64,000 nt of DNA, taken from positions 402,208-466,207 of the forward strand of contig JAQFVV010000207.1 in the NCBI GenBank assembly GCA_028023455.1, written 5' to 3'. Within the stretch, counting starts at the first letter, position 1. Every line of letters starts with the position of its first letter. The notes under the pieces were generated by a model. The model was not told the DNA's origin, ran no database searches, and saw only the letters and a list, made by a program, of their open reading frames with translations. Positions 32,880 to 46,062 of the stretch are shown piece by piece. Position numbers and translations under genes: made by a program. This DNA comes from Epiperipatus broadwayi. Taxonomy: Eukaryota; Onychophora; Udeonychophora; Euonychophora; Peripatidae.

Positions 32880-33260
32880 AATTGAATATCAGTGTATAAA
32901 TAGAAATATCAAATAGCATATTGGTAAATAAAAGCTTATAAATATCAAAAGCTTAAAGAATAAATCTATTCACTCTATATTTTATTGTTTAATGAGAGAT
33001 GGTAGAGTAAAATTGCTTCTACCGGAATTTCATGTATATTAATATATGCCTAGTTGATATTTAAATTTATAAACTGATATATAATTAAGTTTATACAAAA
33101 AAGTTATTAGAAATGAAGCTGTACCTCTAATGTTTATCTACACAATTGTAAATTTGCAATGATTATGCCATATGTAAATCAGACTAATATATAATTTATA
33201 ATCTTAGTTTCCATTATTATCAATAACTGAAAATTTATAATGATAGGAAGTTTAAAGAAA
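32880..33260 (-). repeat. Diverged relatives of repeat T
   Basis: Pieces such as aaatatcaaaagcttaaaga and tattgtttaatgagagatg correspond to the inverted repeat T motifs at 21250-21310. The similarity is patchy and the boundaries are uncertain. Confidence 0.4.
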
Positions 33261-33365
33261 AATTGGATGCATATTCTTCATTAATTGTTGATGTATGGCA
33301 GTATTTAACCATAGCTTATTGTAGAATTACTTTATTTTTACTTAAATACCATAAGTATTAAGCTA

Positions 33366-33367
<2 letters not shown>

Positions 33368-33408
<41 letters not shown>
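33368..33408. repeat. (TA)n microsatellite
   Basis: About 20 uninterrupted TA units. No transposon end is recognisable on either side. Confidence 0.95.
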
Positions 33409-33411
<3 letters not shown>

Positions 33412-33707
33412 CATGGGCAATTTAAAAGTATTGCAGTTTGTAATGTTAATTAACTATTTATTAGTCTGCATTACAGTGGCATGTTTATTTCATGTTTAAA
33501 GAGGTTTATTTAAACTTCTATATATCAATATTTCATACTCTGTAGTCAAGTTGCAATATTTAAGTGTCCATATATATTCAATGGACCATTAGTAAGAATG
33601 GATTCCATTCTTGCTATTAAAAGGTGTGAAGGTTGCCTTGACAGCAGTGAGAAATATTGATTACTATATTTTACTGTGAATGTTTAGGTGGTTACTGGTC
33701 AGAACTT

Positions 33708-34100
33708 AATAATAATAATATATATATATATATATATATTGTAATGGTGAGGAGTCATTGGGAGTGCACCTAGGGTGATGGCACTTGTTATCATCAATTC
33801 CAGTCAATGAAGCATCAAATTTAAATATACAAATAATATAATGAATATAACAAATTATAAAATTATAAAAGGAATGATCATGAAAATAATGAAAGAAATG
33901 TAATGAGCATGTGAGATCAGCAAGAAATAAATTAACTGTAAGTTTACCCTGCATTACAAAAAAATATTATTCATTATCTTGAATGATCAACAATAAAAAA
34001 AATCAATAGTCAACCTTGTGACAGGATTTGAAATGAGTCTCCTCTAAATCAGACTAATTATTTAGCCATTGCTAAACTTAGAGCAGCAATACAACATCAT
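33708..34100 (-). repeat. Possible tRNA-headed SINE with (TA)n tail
   Basis: The minus strand from about 34100 reads a tRNA-like head (ttagcaatggctaaataatt, then catttcaaatcctgtc as A- and B-box-like segments). A body of about 270 bp follows, ending in (TA)n/(TAA)n at 33708-33740. The head is diverged. Confidence 0.4.
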
Positions 34101-34109
34101 AATTTGGAT

Positions 34110-35280
34110 GCATAGATTAAAGTGCTAATTCATCAGAATATATAAAAAAAATAATGCTGGAATACAAAAACATGCTGATCATCATGATGGCCCTGTTCAT
34201 ATAGTACTATTAATATACTATCCAATTATAAACTTAATTTCTAATTAATAATATATAAAATGTTATGCTTAGACTTTAAAGGGTCTACATTTGCACTATC
34301 TAGGGTTACAGAAGTAATAAAATCATCATTAACAGAATGGCCATAACATTAAGCATAAACTACAATATATATTGATCATTATGCATGAATCTAGCTAAGT
34401 GATCAAGATCTCTATAACTGTTACTGTGAACAAGAAGTAATACTAACATATAATGTTTTAAATTTATTCTAGAATTAAATGAATTCTTTGGAATAACTCA
34501 ATGAAATATAATTTATTAATGACAATAATATTAAATTAAGGTCTGTTAGGTACACTATAAAATATAAATTCAGAATTTTGGTTTTGATTAAGATTCAAAA
34601 AAATATGCCATTACATTGTGATTTAGGAATATATCTCAATATGTTGGCATAAAACACACCTATATATAATTTAAACTTAACATCTTTGAATTGTCATAAA
34701 CCAGTAATAAAAATTCATTTTATAATACATAATAATTACTTTTAACATATATAAGGTTGGTTACTGATTTTAATATGTGTGTCTACATGACATGCACTTC
34801 CATAAAATTACTCAGATGTGCAAAATAAAATTAAAAATTAACATTTTAAAATTGTGATAAACTAATAAAATCTGATTCATTTTTAATAATACATAAATAA
34901 TTAATTTAATACATATGTAGTCTATAATTTTTAAATATTATCAAGGTTGCCAGTGTTGTTTTTTAATTATAAATAAAAGTTTTTTCTTTATAAAAAATCA
35001 TCACTCATTCTAGTTTAGACAGTTTATTAAAATACAGGTTTTATGACTTCATTTTCAATATATAAAAAAAACTTTTGGAGTTTTCTTTGTCTACTATCAG
35101 AAGTAAAATATAAATTGAAAACAAATATCATTTATTTAAACAAACTTATTTCATCTTTGGTTGAATAATTTAAACAAAAGTTATTTACTTTTAAATATTG
35201 TAAATTACAAATTTTAACTGGCATTTTTAAAAATTATTAAAAATGATATAATTCTCAATACATAACACATTCTACCCACC
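34110..35280. other. Interval without recognised gene
   Basis: AT-rich sequence with no supported frame, RNA gene or repeat boundary. Confidence 0.55.
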
Positions 35281-35717
35281 AGTTGTATTTCATATATATG
35301 ACATAGTACCTTTGTCTGGTCTTCTCTGCATATAGATAAATCAGTATATGTATACATTAATTCTTTTGCAAGCCAATGGAATCTCTTGGTAAGATGGTCC
35401 CTTTTGAAACAGTAGGCTAGCTTATTGTCAACTTCAGGAAAGGTATAATCCAGTAACTATTGACATTAAATCAGTCCCATTCAGTCTTTACAATTTGATA
35501 AACTTCTGACATGTCATCTAGTACCAAATATTTATGTAATATATATTACATGGGCTTTGCTTCCATGTAATTCAAACTTCTCCATCATTGCACTAGCAGA
35601 AGCAACTGACCTGTACTCTGCACTTTCAATTATAACCATAGTAATACTGCTGTAATAATTTGTAATGTAATGAATTTTTTCCAACCATTTATAATCAGGA
35701 GTGGAATTCAAAAACAC
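35281..35717 (-). pseudogene. Unrecognised protein-like remnant
   Basis: Minus-strand frames give STPDYKWLEKIHYI and VIIESAEYRSVASASAMMEKF (35717-35532). After a stop and frame changes come DDMSEVYQIVKTEWD, then KLAYCFKRDHLTKRFHWLAKE. Amino-acid composition and balanced codons look like real former coding sequence, not translated AT-rich noise. I cannot name the family. It could be a decayed transposon or viral protein, or a host pseudogene. Confidence 0.35.
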
Positions 35718-35917
35718 CCCACTTAAACATTTTTTTCTTTATCAAATAAAAAACAAAATTAATGACTCTTCTGTCTAAAGCAAAATTTTTGACAGATTAT
35801 GTTACATCATTCCTATATAAGGAATGAAATACTTAGACCGAATAGTGAGATATAAACCATGTTTTGTGTTCAATTATGAAAACATAATATCACCCATGTG
35901 AAAGTGTCATACATGAA

Positions 35918-36226
35918 TTGGGTAGGTTGTTTAGAATATACATAGAAGTCAATCACCATAAATTGGTAAATAAGTTGAAAGAAATGGTTAATTACATGGA
36001 TATAACTCAAATTGAATCAACTAAATTTACTCTGATACAATTACATTTTGGATATAGAGAGTCTATATTGATTAAGCTTTCTGTATTCCCTATATCCAAG
36101 GAAGAAATTGACTATGATAGTGATCTATCAAAATCTAAGAAAAATTTGAAAGTGATGGAACAAATAAGGATTTTCCAAGCCCTCATAAACCTTACATATT
36201 TATGGTATAAATTTTGTGATTTGTAA
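35918..36226 (+). CDS. Unrecognised 102-codon open frame
   Basis: This is a charged frame with normal-looking composition (KLVNKLKEMVNYMDITQIES and ISKEEIDYDSDLSKSKKNL). It starts at a non-AUG or internal position, and broken protein-like traces continue to about 36900. No known motif is visible. It may belong to the same decayed element as the minus-strand remnant to its left. Confidence 0.3.
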   Translation: MGRLFRIYIEVNHHKLVNKLKEMVNYMDITQIESTKFTLIQLHFGYRESILIKLSVFPISKEEIDYDSDLSKSKKNLKVMEQIRIFQALINLTYLWYKFCDL

Positions 36227-36239
36227 AAACTCTTCAAGA

Positions 36240-37840
36240 TAGTGACCCACAGAAAGACATCTTTAAGAAATTTTTTAATGTGTATGAAGGATCAGCTCAA
36301 ATAAAAAAATGGGGGAGAATGCATTTCTCTTAGAAACCATGAAGGCAAAACAGTTAACTTCAATGCCCAAAGTCTAAAACCAATGGTATATGATAAAATA
36401 TAGTGGATATATGAATGTTAGAAATAAATGTGAAAGTTTAATACAAGAAAAAAATATTAAGTTAGGATAACATGATATTTTCCTATAATAATAAATAAGA
36501 ATATGAATGATCAGAGCTATAGCTTTATAGATATATAAATAATATAGGGCTAACTGATTATAGATAAAATTAATGAATATTACTTTAATATTTTAAAGTT
36601 AAATCCAAAGAATTATATTTTAGTTTGTAATCATCCAGAAGTTTATGTTAAAGCAAGAAAATATGAGTCATTTATTTAATGCTCCCAGGAGAATTGAAAT
36701 GAAGTCAATTTTAAGCAAAAGGTATTTTCAAAATGGCAATGCATTAGCCTTCATCAACCATCATGAAAAATCAGTTGAAAATTGTTAAGAAGATTTGAAG
36801 TCAGTTAAACAGTAGAAGGTTAAAATATAGTCTTTTAGAAGGTAAAAGTAATATGGGGTAAAATAGATGAGGAAATAATTTTTCTAATATATATTTCTAG
36901 CTCCATATGTTGTTCATAAATTGCAATATGATCTTAGAATTAGAAATGTTCTAAAATCACATGATCGTGTGAAAATATATGGACAAATTGCATAGTAGCT
37001 CAAATATTATGAGGAATAAAGCTCTACAGCTATTAAATATTAGATATATATTGTTTGGTTTTAATTTTAAAATATGAGTGCTAAATAACCTTAGTAAAAT
37101 CTCAGAAACATAAACCCCCAAAATATGAATTACTTCCAAAAAAGGATGTAAAAAAACTAAAATAATAAAATTTAAAAATGATATAATAAAAAAGGAGTTG
37201 GAAATCATTTTATTAATGCTTTACAGTATAATAATATGGCTACAGAATTAGTTAGTTTTAATATGAGATTCTTTACGAATGAAATTATATTGTTTGAACA
37301 TAATAATTTTCAAGATTACATTATTAATGCAGAAAGGTTATTAAAATTAATAAAGATAGTAAAGTTGACTTGAAACTTATCACATTTTTCTGTAATTGTC
37401 AACTCATACAGAAAATGAAAGAATGTAAAGATGCAGTTTGTTTAATACTCATCTCTGATTTACTGTCAACTACATATTTTTTTAAAATTAATAAATGAAT
37501 ATTTATTTTCATTTCAATTTTTACCATCAAATAAACATAAAACCATAAAAATAGTACTAAAAATAGCTTCAAGAGAATGGTTTAAATTTAAGTACAGAAG
37601 GACCATCCCTGGAATATAACTCAACTGAGGATCGGGTCATTAATACACCATTGCATTCAGCTAATAATTTTTATATACCTGTAGACATATTTTCCCATTA
37701 TATTTTTTTAATTTTACAATTTTGTTTATAATATTAGATTTCTTTTATAACAAAATGTTCCACAATAAGAAATGCATTTTTTTATATTTTTTATAGAATG
37801 CAATATAGTTTTTTTTAACTCAAAGGCTGTTTAAGTTAAT
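36240..37840. other. Interval of decayed, unidentified sequence
   Basis: Plus-strand pieces look faintly coding (for example near 36600-36660, reading YILVCNHPEVYVKARKYESF) but are broken by many stops. I cannot assign them to any family. Confidence 0.4.
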
Positions 37841-37850
37841 CTTTTAAATG

Positions 37851-39885
37851 TGATGTGATGCACTGTGACTTCTCCTTAGGAGAAATCAGGAATCTCTCAG
37901 TCACTATGCACAGAGAAACCTGTTAGCCACTTTACTTTCCCTTTCCATTCCTCACCCTAAGTTTTCCCAACGTAATCTTTGTCAACTCCACGATCTTCAT
38001 ATCTAAATTCCCCTTATATTTTCCCAAACCCATCATAAAAACCAATAACCCACTTTCTGTATAATCACTTTGTTCATATTTATTCTTTCATATCTTCATT
38101 ATTTGTATCCTTTCTGTTTTCAAGCATTTACATTGAATTAACAGATGCTTAATATTTTCTATGCTTTCCTTACACAATTTGCAGACTAAATCACCCAGAT
38201 TTTTCCATTTACATGTATATTTCTTTGTTGCTAAAGATCTCATTTAAGCCCTAAACAATAAACTAATTACCTTGCTATTATCATAAATTAACTCACACCC
38301 AATGTTATGTTTACTTCTATATATATTTAAACTCTTTTTACTCTCCATACTACTTCTCCATCTCTCCAACTTCCTATTCTTTATTAATGCATCTATTTTT
38401 TATCCCATTCTTTACCACTATAACACTCAACAATTTTGTTAACACAATCATCCCATCTTTTGTACAAGTATACTGCTACACATTCTTTATCCAAATCTTC
38501 TGCATATCATATTACCTTTCTCACCCATCTTGTTGCCTGCCCTTTACTCATAACCCAATTAAATTCTATTATTGCTATTCTTTTATTATTCATAAATTGT
38601 AATGTACTGAACATATTCATTTTGCCTTTTGCATCTCTTGAATAAAAACTTGCCCATCCCATTTCTTCTTGAATTGCTGCCTTTGCTGTCCACACATCTG
38701 AATCTAATGCATGTCTTCCTATTTCCCTTTGAACTTTTTCTAAGTAATCTAATACCCCTTTACTTACATATAATGCATCATTGCCTAATGTTAATCCTGC
38801 TACTGCCACTCCCTTCCATACTAGCCACATCATATTTATTATATGAAAACCCTATTAATTTCTTTATCCCTTTCTTTGCTTTATTTACCAATTTTTTCTC
38901 CCATTTATCCAAGCAATTTTTCTGATTACTTAAGATGATTCCCAGATAATTATAACTATTCACCACACTTTACTTTTTATCCCTCAATAAAACTTCTTCA
39001 CCTTCTCTTTCCCCAGTATTAACCATCATTATATTTGCTTTTTCTTCACTAAATTTAAACCCTATCTCTTTAAACACCCTTGCACATGTCCTCAGTATAA
39101 CTTCTATATCTTTTCTTTTTTTCTGCAAACAAAAAACATCTGTAAAAAAAGACCTAACAAAATATATACTCCCTTGCCACCTATTAACAGTATATCTATC
39201 CCTCTGCCTAGTCTTTTTATTGCTTTCTTCATTTTACTCAAATACAACAAAAACAAAATAGGTGACATAGGGTATTCTTGCCTTAGTCCCAGCCCATTTT
39301 TCATTTTAAATGATTCTATATCCCCTAACTGATATGTATAGTAATTTATTTTCATATAATTTCTTAATAATATCCACTAAAGCTTCATCCATTCCCAAAT
39401 TTTATAAACTTATCCATAATCTATTTCTATTTACTCTTTCATATGCCTTACCTATATCTATAAAACTCATATATAACTGTCTACCTGAATCCCCACTCAT
39501 ATCCATAAGTTGTGTAACTACATCTTCTATATAACTATCTGATCTAAAACCTTCTTCTATTTCCCCCACTACATTATTTTTTCCTATCCATTTTGCAACT
39601 CTTCTAGTCACCATATAAGAGAAAACTTTATGTGAAACTGATGGTGCCATTATTGGTCTATAATTGTTTAACCTTTTATGATCCTTACCCTTTCATTTAA
39701 ATAATAATCTTACTCTTGTATTACTCCAACTACCCAGAAAAACTATCTTCTGAGACATCTTATTAAAACATGATAATAGCATTACTTTTGCCCTATTCCC
39801 TAAATTCATTACCATCTCTGCTGCCCATCCATCTAAACCTCTTAAAATATGACATTTTCCATTGTTCCATCAGGTGAGGATTTTT
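37851..39885 (-). mobile_element. LINE family A, copy 2, 5'-truncated
   Basis: The 3' 1.1 kb matches copy 1 at 11.8-12.95 kb, and this copy extends about 0.9 kb further 5' into the reverse transcriptase. The order on the minus strand is fingers, motif A, motif B, a damaged motif C, the post-RT segment, the zinc-tail region, and a 3' UTR with the shared ctgttagccac landmark. Breaks in every domain make it inactive. Confidence 0.8.
38507..39870 (-). pseudogene. LINE family A reverse transcriptase (broken)
   Basis: Frames read GLDGWAAEMV and LNNYRPIMAPSVSHKVFS (fingers) and SFIDIGKAYERVNRNRLW (motif A, with Glu for the usual Asp after Y). They continue GLRQEYPMSPILFLLYL (motif B, Gly to Glu), a motif C relic FTDVFCL in place of F-A-D-D, and VVNSYNYLGIIL (thumb). 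The LDYLEKVQREIGRHALDSDVW and GWASFYSRDAKGK post-RT blocks follow. The catalytic second aspartate of motif C is lost. Confidence 0.75.
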
Positions 39886-39899
39886 GAAATTTCTCAACC

Positions 39900-40850
39900 T
39901 TTCACTTTTGTATAAAATCTATATTTTATAATAAAACTCAATAAATTAGGCTAGGACTTATTTTTGATTTAATTTTATAAACAAATAATAGTCTAAAAAA
40001 ATCATATTTGATCTGTTCAAAGATTTAAAAACTGGTTTGTAAATGAGAACAATAAATCATAAACATCATTAATGAAGTCATGAACAAATTTATTTTCAGT
40101 TTTTTTTTTAATGTGAATAAATGAAGGTGGATTTGTAATAAATCTATCAAGTGTTACTTTAAAATCTAAATTTACTTTCTAATTATTAAATTACTTGAAA
40201 AAAATTCTAACTCTGTGTCAATTTTGATAAGTGATGTATTTCATATATCAAGAAGGAAAAAATGACTTAAAATAAATCTTGTCTTCAAAAATGATAGAGT
40301 AAAGATAATTGATATTTGCCCACTGCCCATAATATTCTGACTGATCTTTTCAGACTTTTATTTATTTATTAACAAACTACAAAAGCAATATAAGAGAGCC
40401 AACATTATTTTAAAAATCATAACTAATGTGAGTTGCAATAATGATAAAATAGTGTTCTAAAATTGCAGAACTACTAGACTTTTTTTTCAGGGAAACATAT
40501 TCAAAGATTCAAATAAATATGAGAATAATAAAATTAATAAGTAAACACTATGGCAGGATGATGACCTTTGTTTTCATCAAAATAGTTTAACCTGGTTTCA
40601 TATCCTCCATAATTTATTATAGATTCTTAATATTTAGAAAGCCCTGCTTGGGTTTGTACACTGGTAGGTTAGCAGACTCTGGAGTTCAAGGTCATGTACA
40701 GGAACCACCAAGGTCATTTCCAACACTTAAACATTTATTACCTTTCAAGCAATAGTGTCATTGGAATATGCTATATAATATTTATAATGCTAAAAAGTAT
40801 TATTTTTTCTTTGAAGTAGATGTTTTTTCAATTTGTTTACAGAAACTCAT
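39900..40850. other. Interval without recognised gene
   Basis: AT-rich sequence. A more complex stretch at about 40645-40740 (containing ttggagttcaaggtcatg-like sequence) does not resolve into a tRNA-like head or protein. Confidence 0.5.
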
Positions 40851-40856
40851 TCACAA

Positions 40857-40879
40857 ATAACAACAACAATAATAATAAC

Positions 40880-40942
<63 letters not shown>
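40857..40942 (+). repeat. (TAA)n microsatellite, left flank of foldback family E
   Basis: About 25 TAA units, slightly impure at the start. A second (TAA)n run at 43529-43552 follows the other end of the inserted unit, as expected for insertion into a pre-existing microsatellite. Confidence 0.9.
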
Positions 40943-40944
<2 letters not shown>

Positions 40945-41378
40945 ACAAAGGCAAAACTCCCCATACAGTAGTGCCACCCTGTGCCAAACAGAGTAATCAA
41001 TGGATGCCAGAAGGCTTGTGCATAAAATCCCTATCTAGTGTCTACTCATCCAATATCCCCAGACTAGTTTCTGGCTTGTGGCCATCATCAGTGAAGAGCC
41101 TTGGATCTGAGAGCACTGCACCTAGATCTTATGATCTAATGCAACCCTCCAGCAGCCACCTTTTAACTCTACTTTACTACAAAACTATGAGAATGAAATT
41201 GATAACATTGTTAATATCTTCAATCTAAGCTCAATAGCTTATATAGTCATATGGGTCTGAACTCAATTCAGCACCCATACATTTTGGTGTCTTTGGCTCT
41301 TAAACAACCATAGCCACCACTATCCTATTAGGCAGGATTGGTGTTAAACCATCAAACATCACATGATCACCATCTCTA
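40943..41378 (+). repeat. Foldback family E unit, left part (interrupted)
   Basis: The unit starts at the microsatellite with aacaaaggcaaaactcc. It contains the landmarks ggccatcatcagtgaagagc, gcacctagatcttatg and atatgggtctgaactcaatt. It proceeds to its terminal palindrome, whose left arm begins at 41344. A TA-flanked transposon interrupts that arm at 41379. It has no conserved coding frame. Confidence 0.85.
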
Positions 41379-43430
41379 TTATAACGATCCAAAATGCAAG
41401 TGAAGATCGAATCTACGTATCTGCAACTACCAGGGCACCATCTAGGCATTTAAACCTAGAAAAATTTATAGAATAGGCAGATACGTGCTGTTAAGATTTC
41501 ACTTTATTTAAATATTCAGATCGTTAGCCCAAGTCACTAGCTCAGTGGAGTAGCAGAGATAATAAAATATAAATTTTATATCTTAAATATAAAAGAATAA
41601 AAGCCACTGCTAGAAATTAACACATAAAAATATTTATTTATGCACATATAAAATAACATTTAAATTTTGAGGAATAAATTCAACATTTTTGATATTTCTA
41701 TTAATCTTTAGTTTTACATTTAACTAAGTTTCAATGAGTTTAATATTTTATTTAGATAGTCAAGTATGAATAGACTACATAGATCTGCATTTGAAAAGAA
41801 AATATTCTTCCCTGATTTAACCTTAGGCAACAAATTTTGCAATCAAACCGGCGCCAATCCATCTGATACATTTATGTATTCAATGTAGCATGAAAATACG
41901 ACAACACAAAATACTATACTGTCAGAAAGGTACATCTGATCAGTAAGTAGAATTAGAGAAGACATTGTCTCTCCACCAACAGGAATGTTACATCTGTTGG
42001 CAAGTAGAACAATAAACATAAAACTCCAAAGGAATGGACTGCGGTCCTTTGCCGTCTTACAAACCCATCCATAGGCAAACAGAAGGTGTGTGGTGTATAT
42101 CTATAATCCTGCCCATAGAGGATCTCATACTACATCTACAATTACACAGATATATCCAATCCATTGAACCAATTCAACTACGAAATAAATAACCTAAGAT
42201 TACCCTCCCTTAATATAACTTTACAAAACTATATAGCCATTCACGCCCGACTTAAATTTAACATTTAAATACATTCACACAGATTATTTTTATAAATTTG
42301 TTTTTAAAATGTTGAGTATAGATCGGCTGCACAGATTCCATGGTCAAAAACATCCAAATTAAACACAATTGATCAAAATGCAAAATCATCGATAACGTCA
42401 ATTGCAAAAGAGAATACACAAGGCCCCATGGCATTCATCGTAAGATGCCCACATTAACATCGTTGACCTATACATTCTAATCGACTGTGAAAAACCACAA
42501 CATAATCAACCACTAACGAATCTATGCAACGTCTATACCCAACTTAAACGTAATGCATTTAATAATTTCTACAATAAATATTATTACAAATAAAATTAAT
42601 AAAATGGAAATGATTTTAGCAAAACTTAACTATATAAATTCAAACAATCAATTATTAATTTGAAAATCAAATAAAAGTTCATTTTAAAATTTAAATTAGC
42701 TGAATCTTTAAAAAAAACAATGACGAAAGTTCTTAATTATTTTTTTGTATTGTTGTTAATTTGTAAAGTTCATAGCTCACGGTAGAAGAGTCCAGGTTTC
42801 TGCTTTTAATTCCCGCGATGCCTCCATTGGAAGATAATGTTCTGGAGATGGCAATAGCTGGTTCAAGGTATCACAGTCTTTTCCTTTTTCTTTTTTAAAT
42901 AGAGTGTGGTATGTGCATCCTATCACAACTCTCAAACAACAACGCTGGAACTTCCTTGAAAAAACTGTATTTCCCTTTTTATATTATCCACACGGATTCA
43001 ATCAACAAAACGTCACTAATCCATCACTTTCGTTAGGGTCCGAGCCAAGGCTTAGTGCTTCCATTGGTCAAGCTAATTTCTCTTTATTTTCTTATCTATC
43101 TTTCATCAGATCATTTTAATTAGACAAGAGCCCAAGGCTAGCTTGCTTTTCAAACAATTTATAAACAATCATTTCCATTTACAGATTACAAGAATTAATT
43201 AATACCTGTTTTTATTTTTAAATCTTGTACTTTTTTTTATAAAAAAGTACGTTCAAATACTTATTTATTTGTTTTTTTAAAAAAAAATATTTTTAAAGTT
43301 TGGCATCTGTGCGAATGTATATACGTTTAACAAACATTTTAATTTTAGCGTTTAGTTTTTTACTTTTATTTGCGAACTTTTAAGTTTTTATTTTAAATTA
43401 ATGTAACGACATATTTATATATCGTTACAC
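41379..43430 (-). mobile_element. TA-flanked non-autonomous DNA transposon, copy 2 (2,052 bp)
   Basis: This is the inverted counterpart of 30524-32668. The ends are ttataacgat on the left and gtgtaacgat (reversed) on the right. The TA target duplication is proven by comparison with the uninterrupted host repeat at 43490-43503 and 25640-25650. The right end holds the subterminal palindrome at 43403-43430. Internally it has an A-box-like tagctcagtggagtagcag near 41538 and a tRNA-like stretch near 42773-42825, so part of its interior may derive from SINEs. No transposase is encoded. Confidence 0.9.
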
Positions 43431-43531
43431 TATACTAGCACATAATTTGTTGTAAACAAAGTTTTACCTTTGTTTACAACAAATTATGTGCTAGTATAGA
43501 GATGGTGATCATGTGATGTTTGATGGTTTAA
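43431..43531 (+). repeat. Foldback family E unit, terminal palindrome
   Basis: After the transposon the left arm resumes at 43433 and ends at 43461. The loop is ttttac, and the right arm (43468-43531) is a perfect 64-base reverse complement of the joined left arm. A (TAA)n tract follows immediately. Confidence 0.92.
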
Positions 43532-43559
43532 TAATAATAATAATAATAATAAATTAATT

Positions 43560-44330
43560 AATTAATAAATAAATACTTTTATTTTTATAATTTGATTGTT
43601 TATATGATCTCCTTTATACTTACCAAATAAACAAAGGATTATATGGGAATAAAATAATTTGATTCTGATATTCCCAAATTATTATAAAGCTAAGTCTACA
43701 ACAAGGGGAATATCTTCCAAACTCATTAAAAGATCCGTGAAAATGAAAAAAATTTGAGATAGTTATAATTTATTGATTTTATATGTGGAATCTATTTAAA
43801 CGTGTTAACTGACACACACAGGCTTATTATATACCTGTGTCTATATATGTAATATATAGGGGATATGAGCACAGACTTTCACACGACCTACCATTCTCCA
43901 TACTATCTCATAACACTGATACACTTGAACACATATATATGTTAAAAAGATAAATAATCACCAATATACGTATTTCATGCTAAACCTCTATATTAAACGT
44001 GTTAAGTAAGAAAAGAGCGTTTAATTTATAATAAAAATGTTTAATGGCTTCTAACAATAAATTAATAATCATTCTTTAAATCTACCAAAAAATGTGGTAT
44101 AATTTTCACATTTGTATTTTAATTTAATTTTTGATTCTAAAATTTAAAATATGAGTGATTGTATTTTGAAAGAGATAAATTCATTTCACTCATGTAATTA
44201 AAATAATAGTTTTTTTAAAAAAATAAATCTTATCATGCTTCATTATTGTTCCAAGGTAAAATTTATCCTGCGCATAAATAAAAAAAAAACAAGCAAGTTT
44301 ACTTTACTTATAAATTCATACACATATATA
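43560..44330. other. Interval without recognised gene
   Basis: AT-rich sequence, with TTAATTAA-type simple sequence at its start. I see nothing further. Confidence 0.5.
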
Positions 44331-44334
44331 CATT

Positions 44335-45168
44335 ATCACTGCCAACTATTATCAATCTACTGCAAGATGAAGGTCTCCCCAAGTTTAATTCATCTTCTTC
44401 AAGCTTTAGTCTTTTTTCTCCACATCATTCCTGCACACTTTCTTATTTCATCCATCCATCTCACATGCAGTTTCTTTCTGGGTCTTTTGAAATTTCTTGG
44501 AATCCCGTTTAAGATTTCAATTGTCCATCTATTATTATCTCTTCAAGAAATATGTCAAGCCCAACTCCACTTCAGGTTTTAATTCTTTTAATGAATTCAG
44601 TAACACCTGTTTGTTCATTTCATTTGTGATCTCTTTTTGTTATTCATAACATGCATCTATCCATACTTCTTTGAGTGGTCTGAAGTCTCTGTATTGCTCT
44701 TCTATTAAGTGTCCAATTCTCAGATCCATAATTAAGAACTGATAAAAGACATTTATTAAAAACCTTTCTTCTCAAATACATAGGCATATTTCTTTTTAGT
44801 ATTAAGTTATTTCTAACAAAAGCACTCCAACCAAATTTAATTCTATAATTAATTTCAACCATTATGTTTCCATCTGTAGTAATAATATGACTAAGATATT
44901 TGTAGTTATTAACTTCTTCTAACTCATCATAATCAATTTTTAATTTCATCTTTTGAGAAAATCCATCAAACATTATTTAACATTTACCTTTAGTCCTACT
45001 TTTTTACTTTCATCTGATTTCCTGTAGTTCTGAAGCATTTTTTGCAAAATAAACTACACCATCTGAAAAATCTAAATGATTTAAATAATCACCATTTACT
45101 TTTACTCCTTCAGCTTTCCAATTTTAATCCACAAAATACCTCTTGCAGCACTGCTGTAAAAAGTTTTG
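44335..45168 (-). mobile_element. RTE fragment, 5'-truncated
   Basis: The minus strand matches the 3' part of the local RTE from motif B onward. One frame (44644-44973) reads MKLKIDYDELEEVNNYKYL and VLNYGSENWTLNRRAIQRLQT. Internal deletions near 44970-45020 and several frame changes make it dead. It ends at about 45168, within the sequence encoding SPKLF. The 3' tail is degenerate, without a clear (TCA)n run. Confidence 0.85.
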
Positions 45169-46062
45169 AATTGAGAAGAGAAGCAATTACAGAAAATGGT
45201 TGTAATGTTATTTTGAGCACGTTACATAGGAATTCCAATGAGTGACCAATGTAAACCAAAAAAGGCAATCCAAAAAAGAGATAGACTGTACCCATGAAGG
45301 ACATTGTTCTTGAGCTCACAAACATTAAACAAAATAATTTGATGAAAATTCTGATTTTGTTGTGTATTCTTGTTATTTATATATTTGGAAAATTCTATTT
45401 TATTTTATTTCCACACTTGTAAGTGTGTCTATGATTTGAATGAGTCCATTATAAGTGAAAGCAGCCAAATAAGGGGAGAATCATTAAGTTAGATAAAAAA
45501 ATAATTATTTGTTTTAAATAAAATTTAGATTAGCTTTTCCTCTGTAGTGACCTGACATTGATTACCATGATATGGAATAAGGTAAGATCTTTAAGATGAT
45601 TCCATATTATGTACATACTAAGATTTTTAACTGATGAAACTGATAGATTATTGTGACTTTTGATATGCTAGGTAGATTTGCACATTTTTCTTTTATTTTC
45701 TTTTATTTTTTTCATGTAATTAAGAATATGCCCTTTTAATTACTTTAAAGACTTCATTGATAAATTTGTTGTTTATAAAACATTCTATATTAGCAATAGT
45801 GTGCAAGGATTGATGCTTGGGAAAACATTGAACATTTATTATTTTTCTTAACAGAGTGTCACTTACTCTACAGATAATTTTCTCAGCTCTCTGGAAGAGA
45901 ATTGAATATTTTAATTATAAATTCATCAGATTTACATAAGAAAGTTAATTTAATTTTTATTCTGGCAATTTTGGACATAATTTTTCATAATGTCTAAAGT
46001 ATGATGGGGTAGCATGTTTACAACAAATACTTTGTATTTGTATAAAAACATGAATAACCTCA

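Noticed and set aside
40833-41228. A 131-codon frame starting in the (TAA)n tract
   Set aside because: It begins as poly-isoleucine from the microsatellite and continues through the non-coding foldback unit; other copies of the unit do not keep it open.
42904-43119. A 71-codon frame near one end of the second TA-flanked element
   Set aside because: It has no counterpart in the first copy and no known motif.
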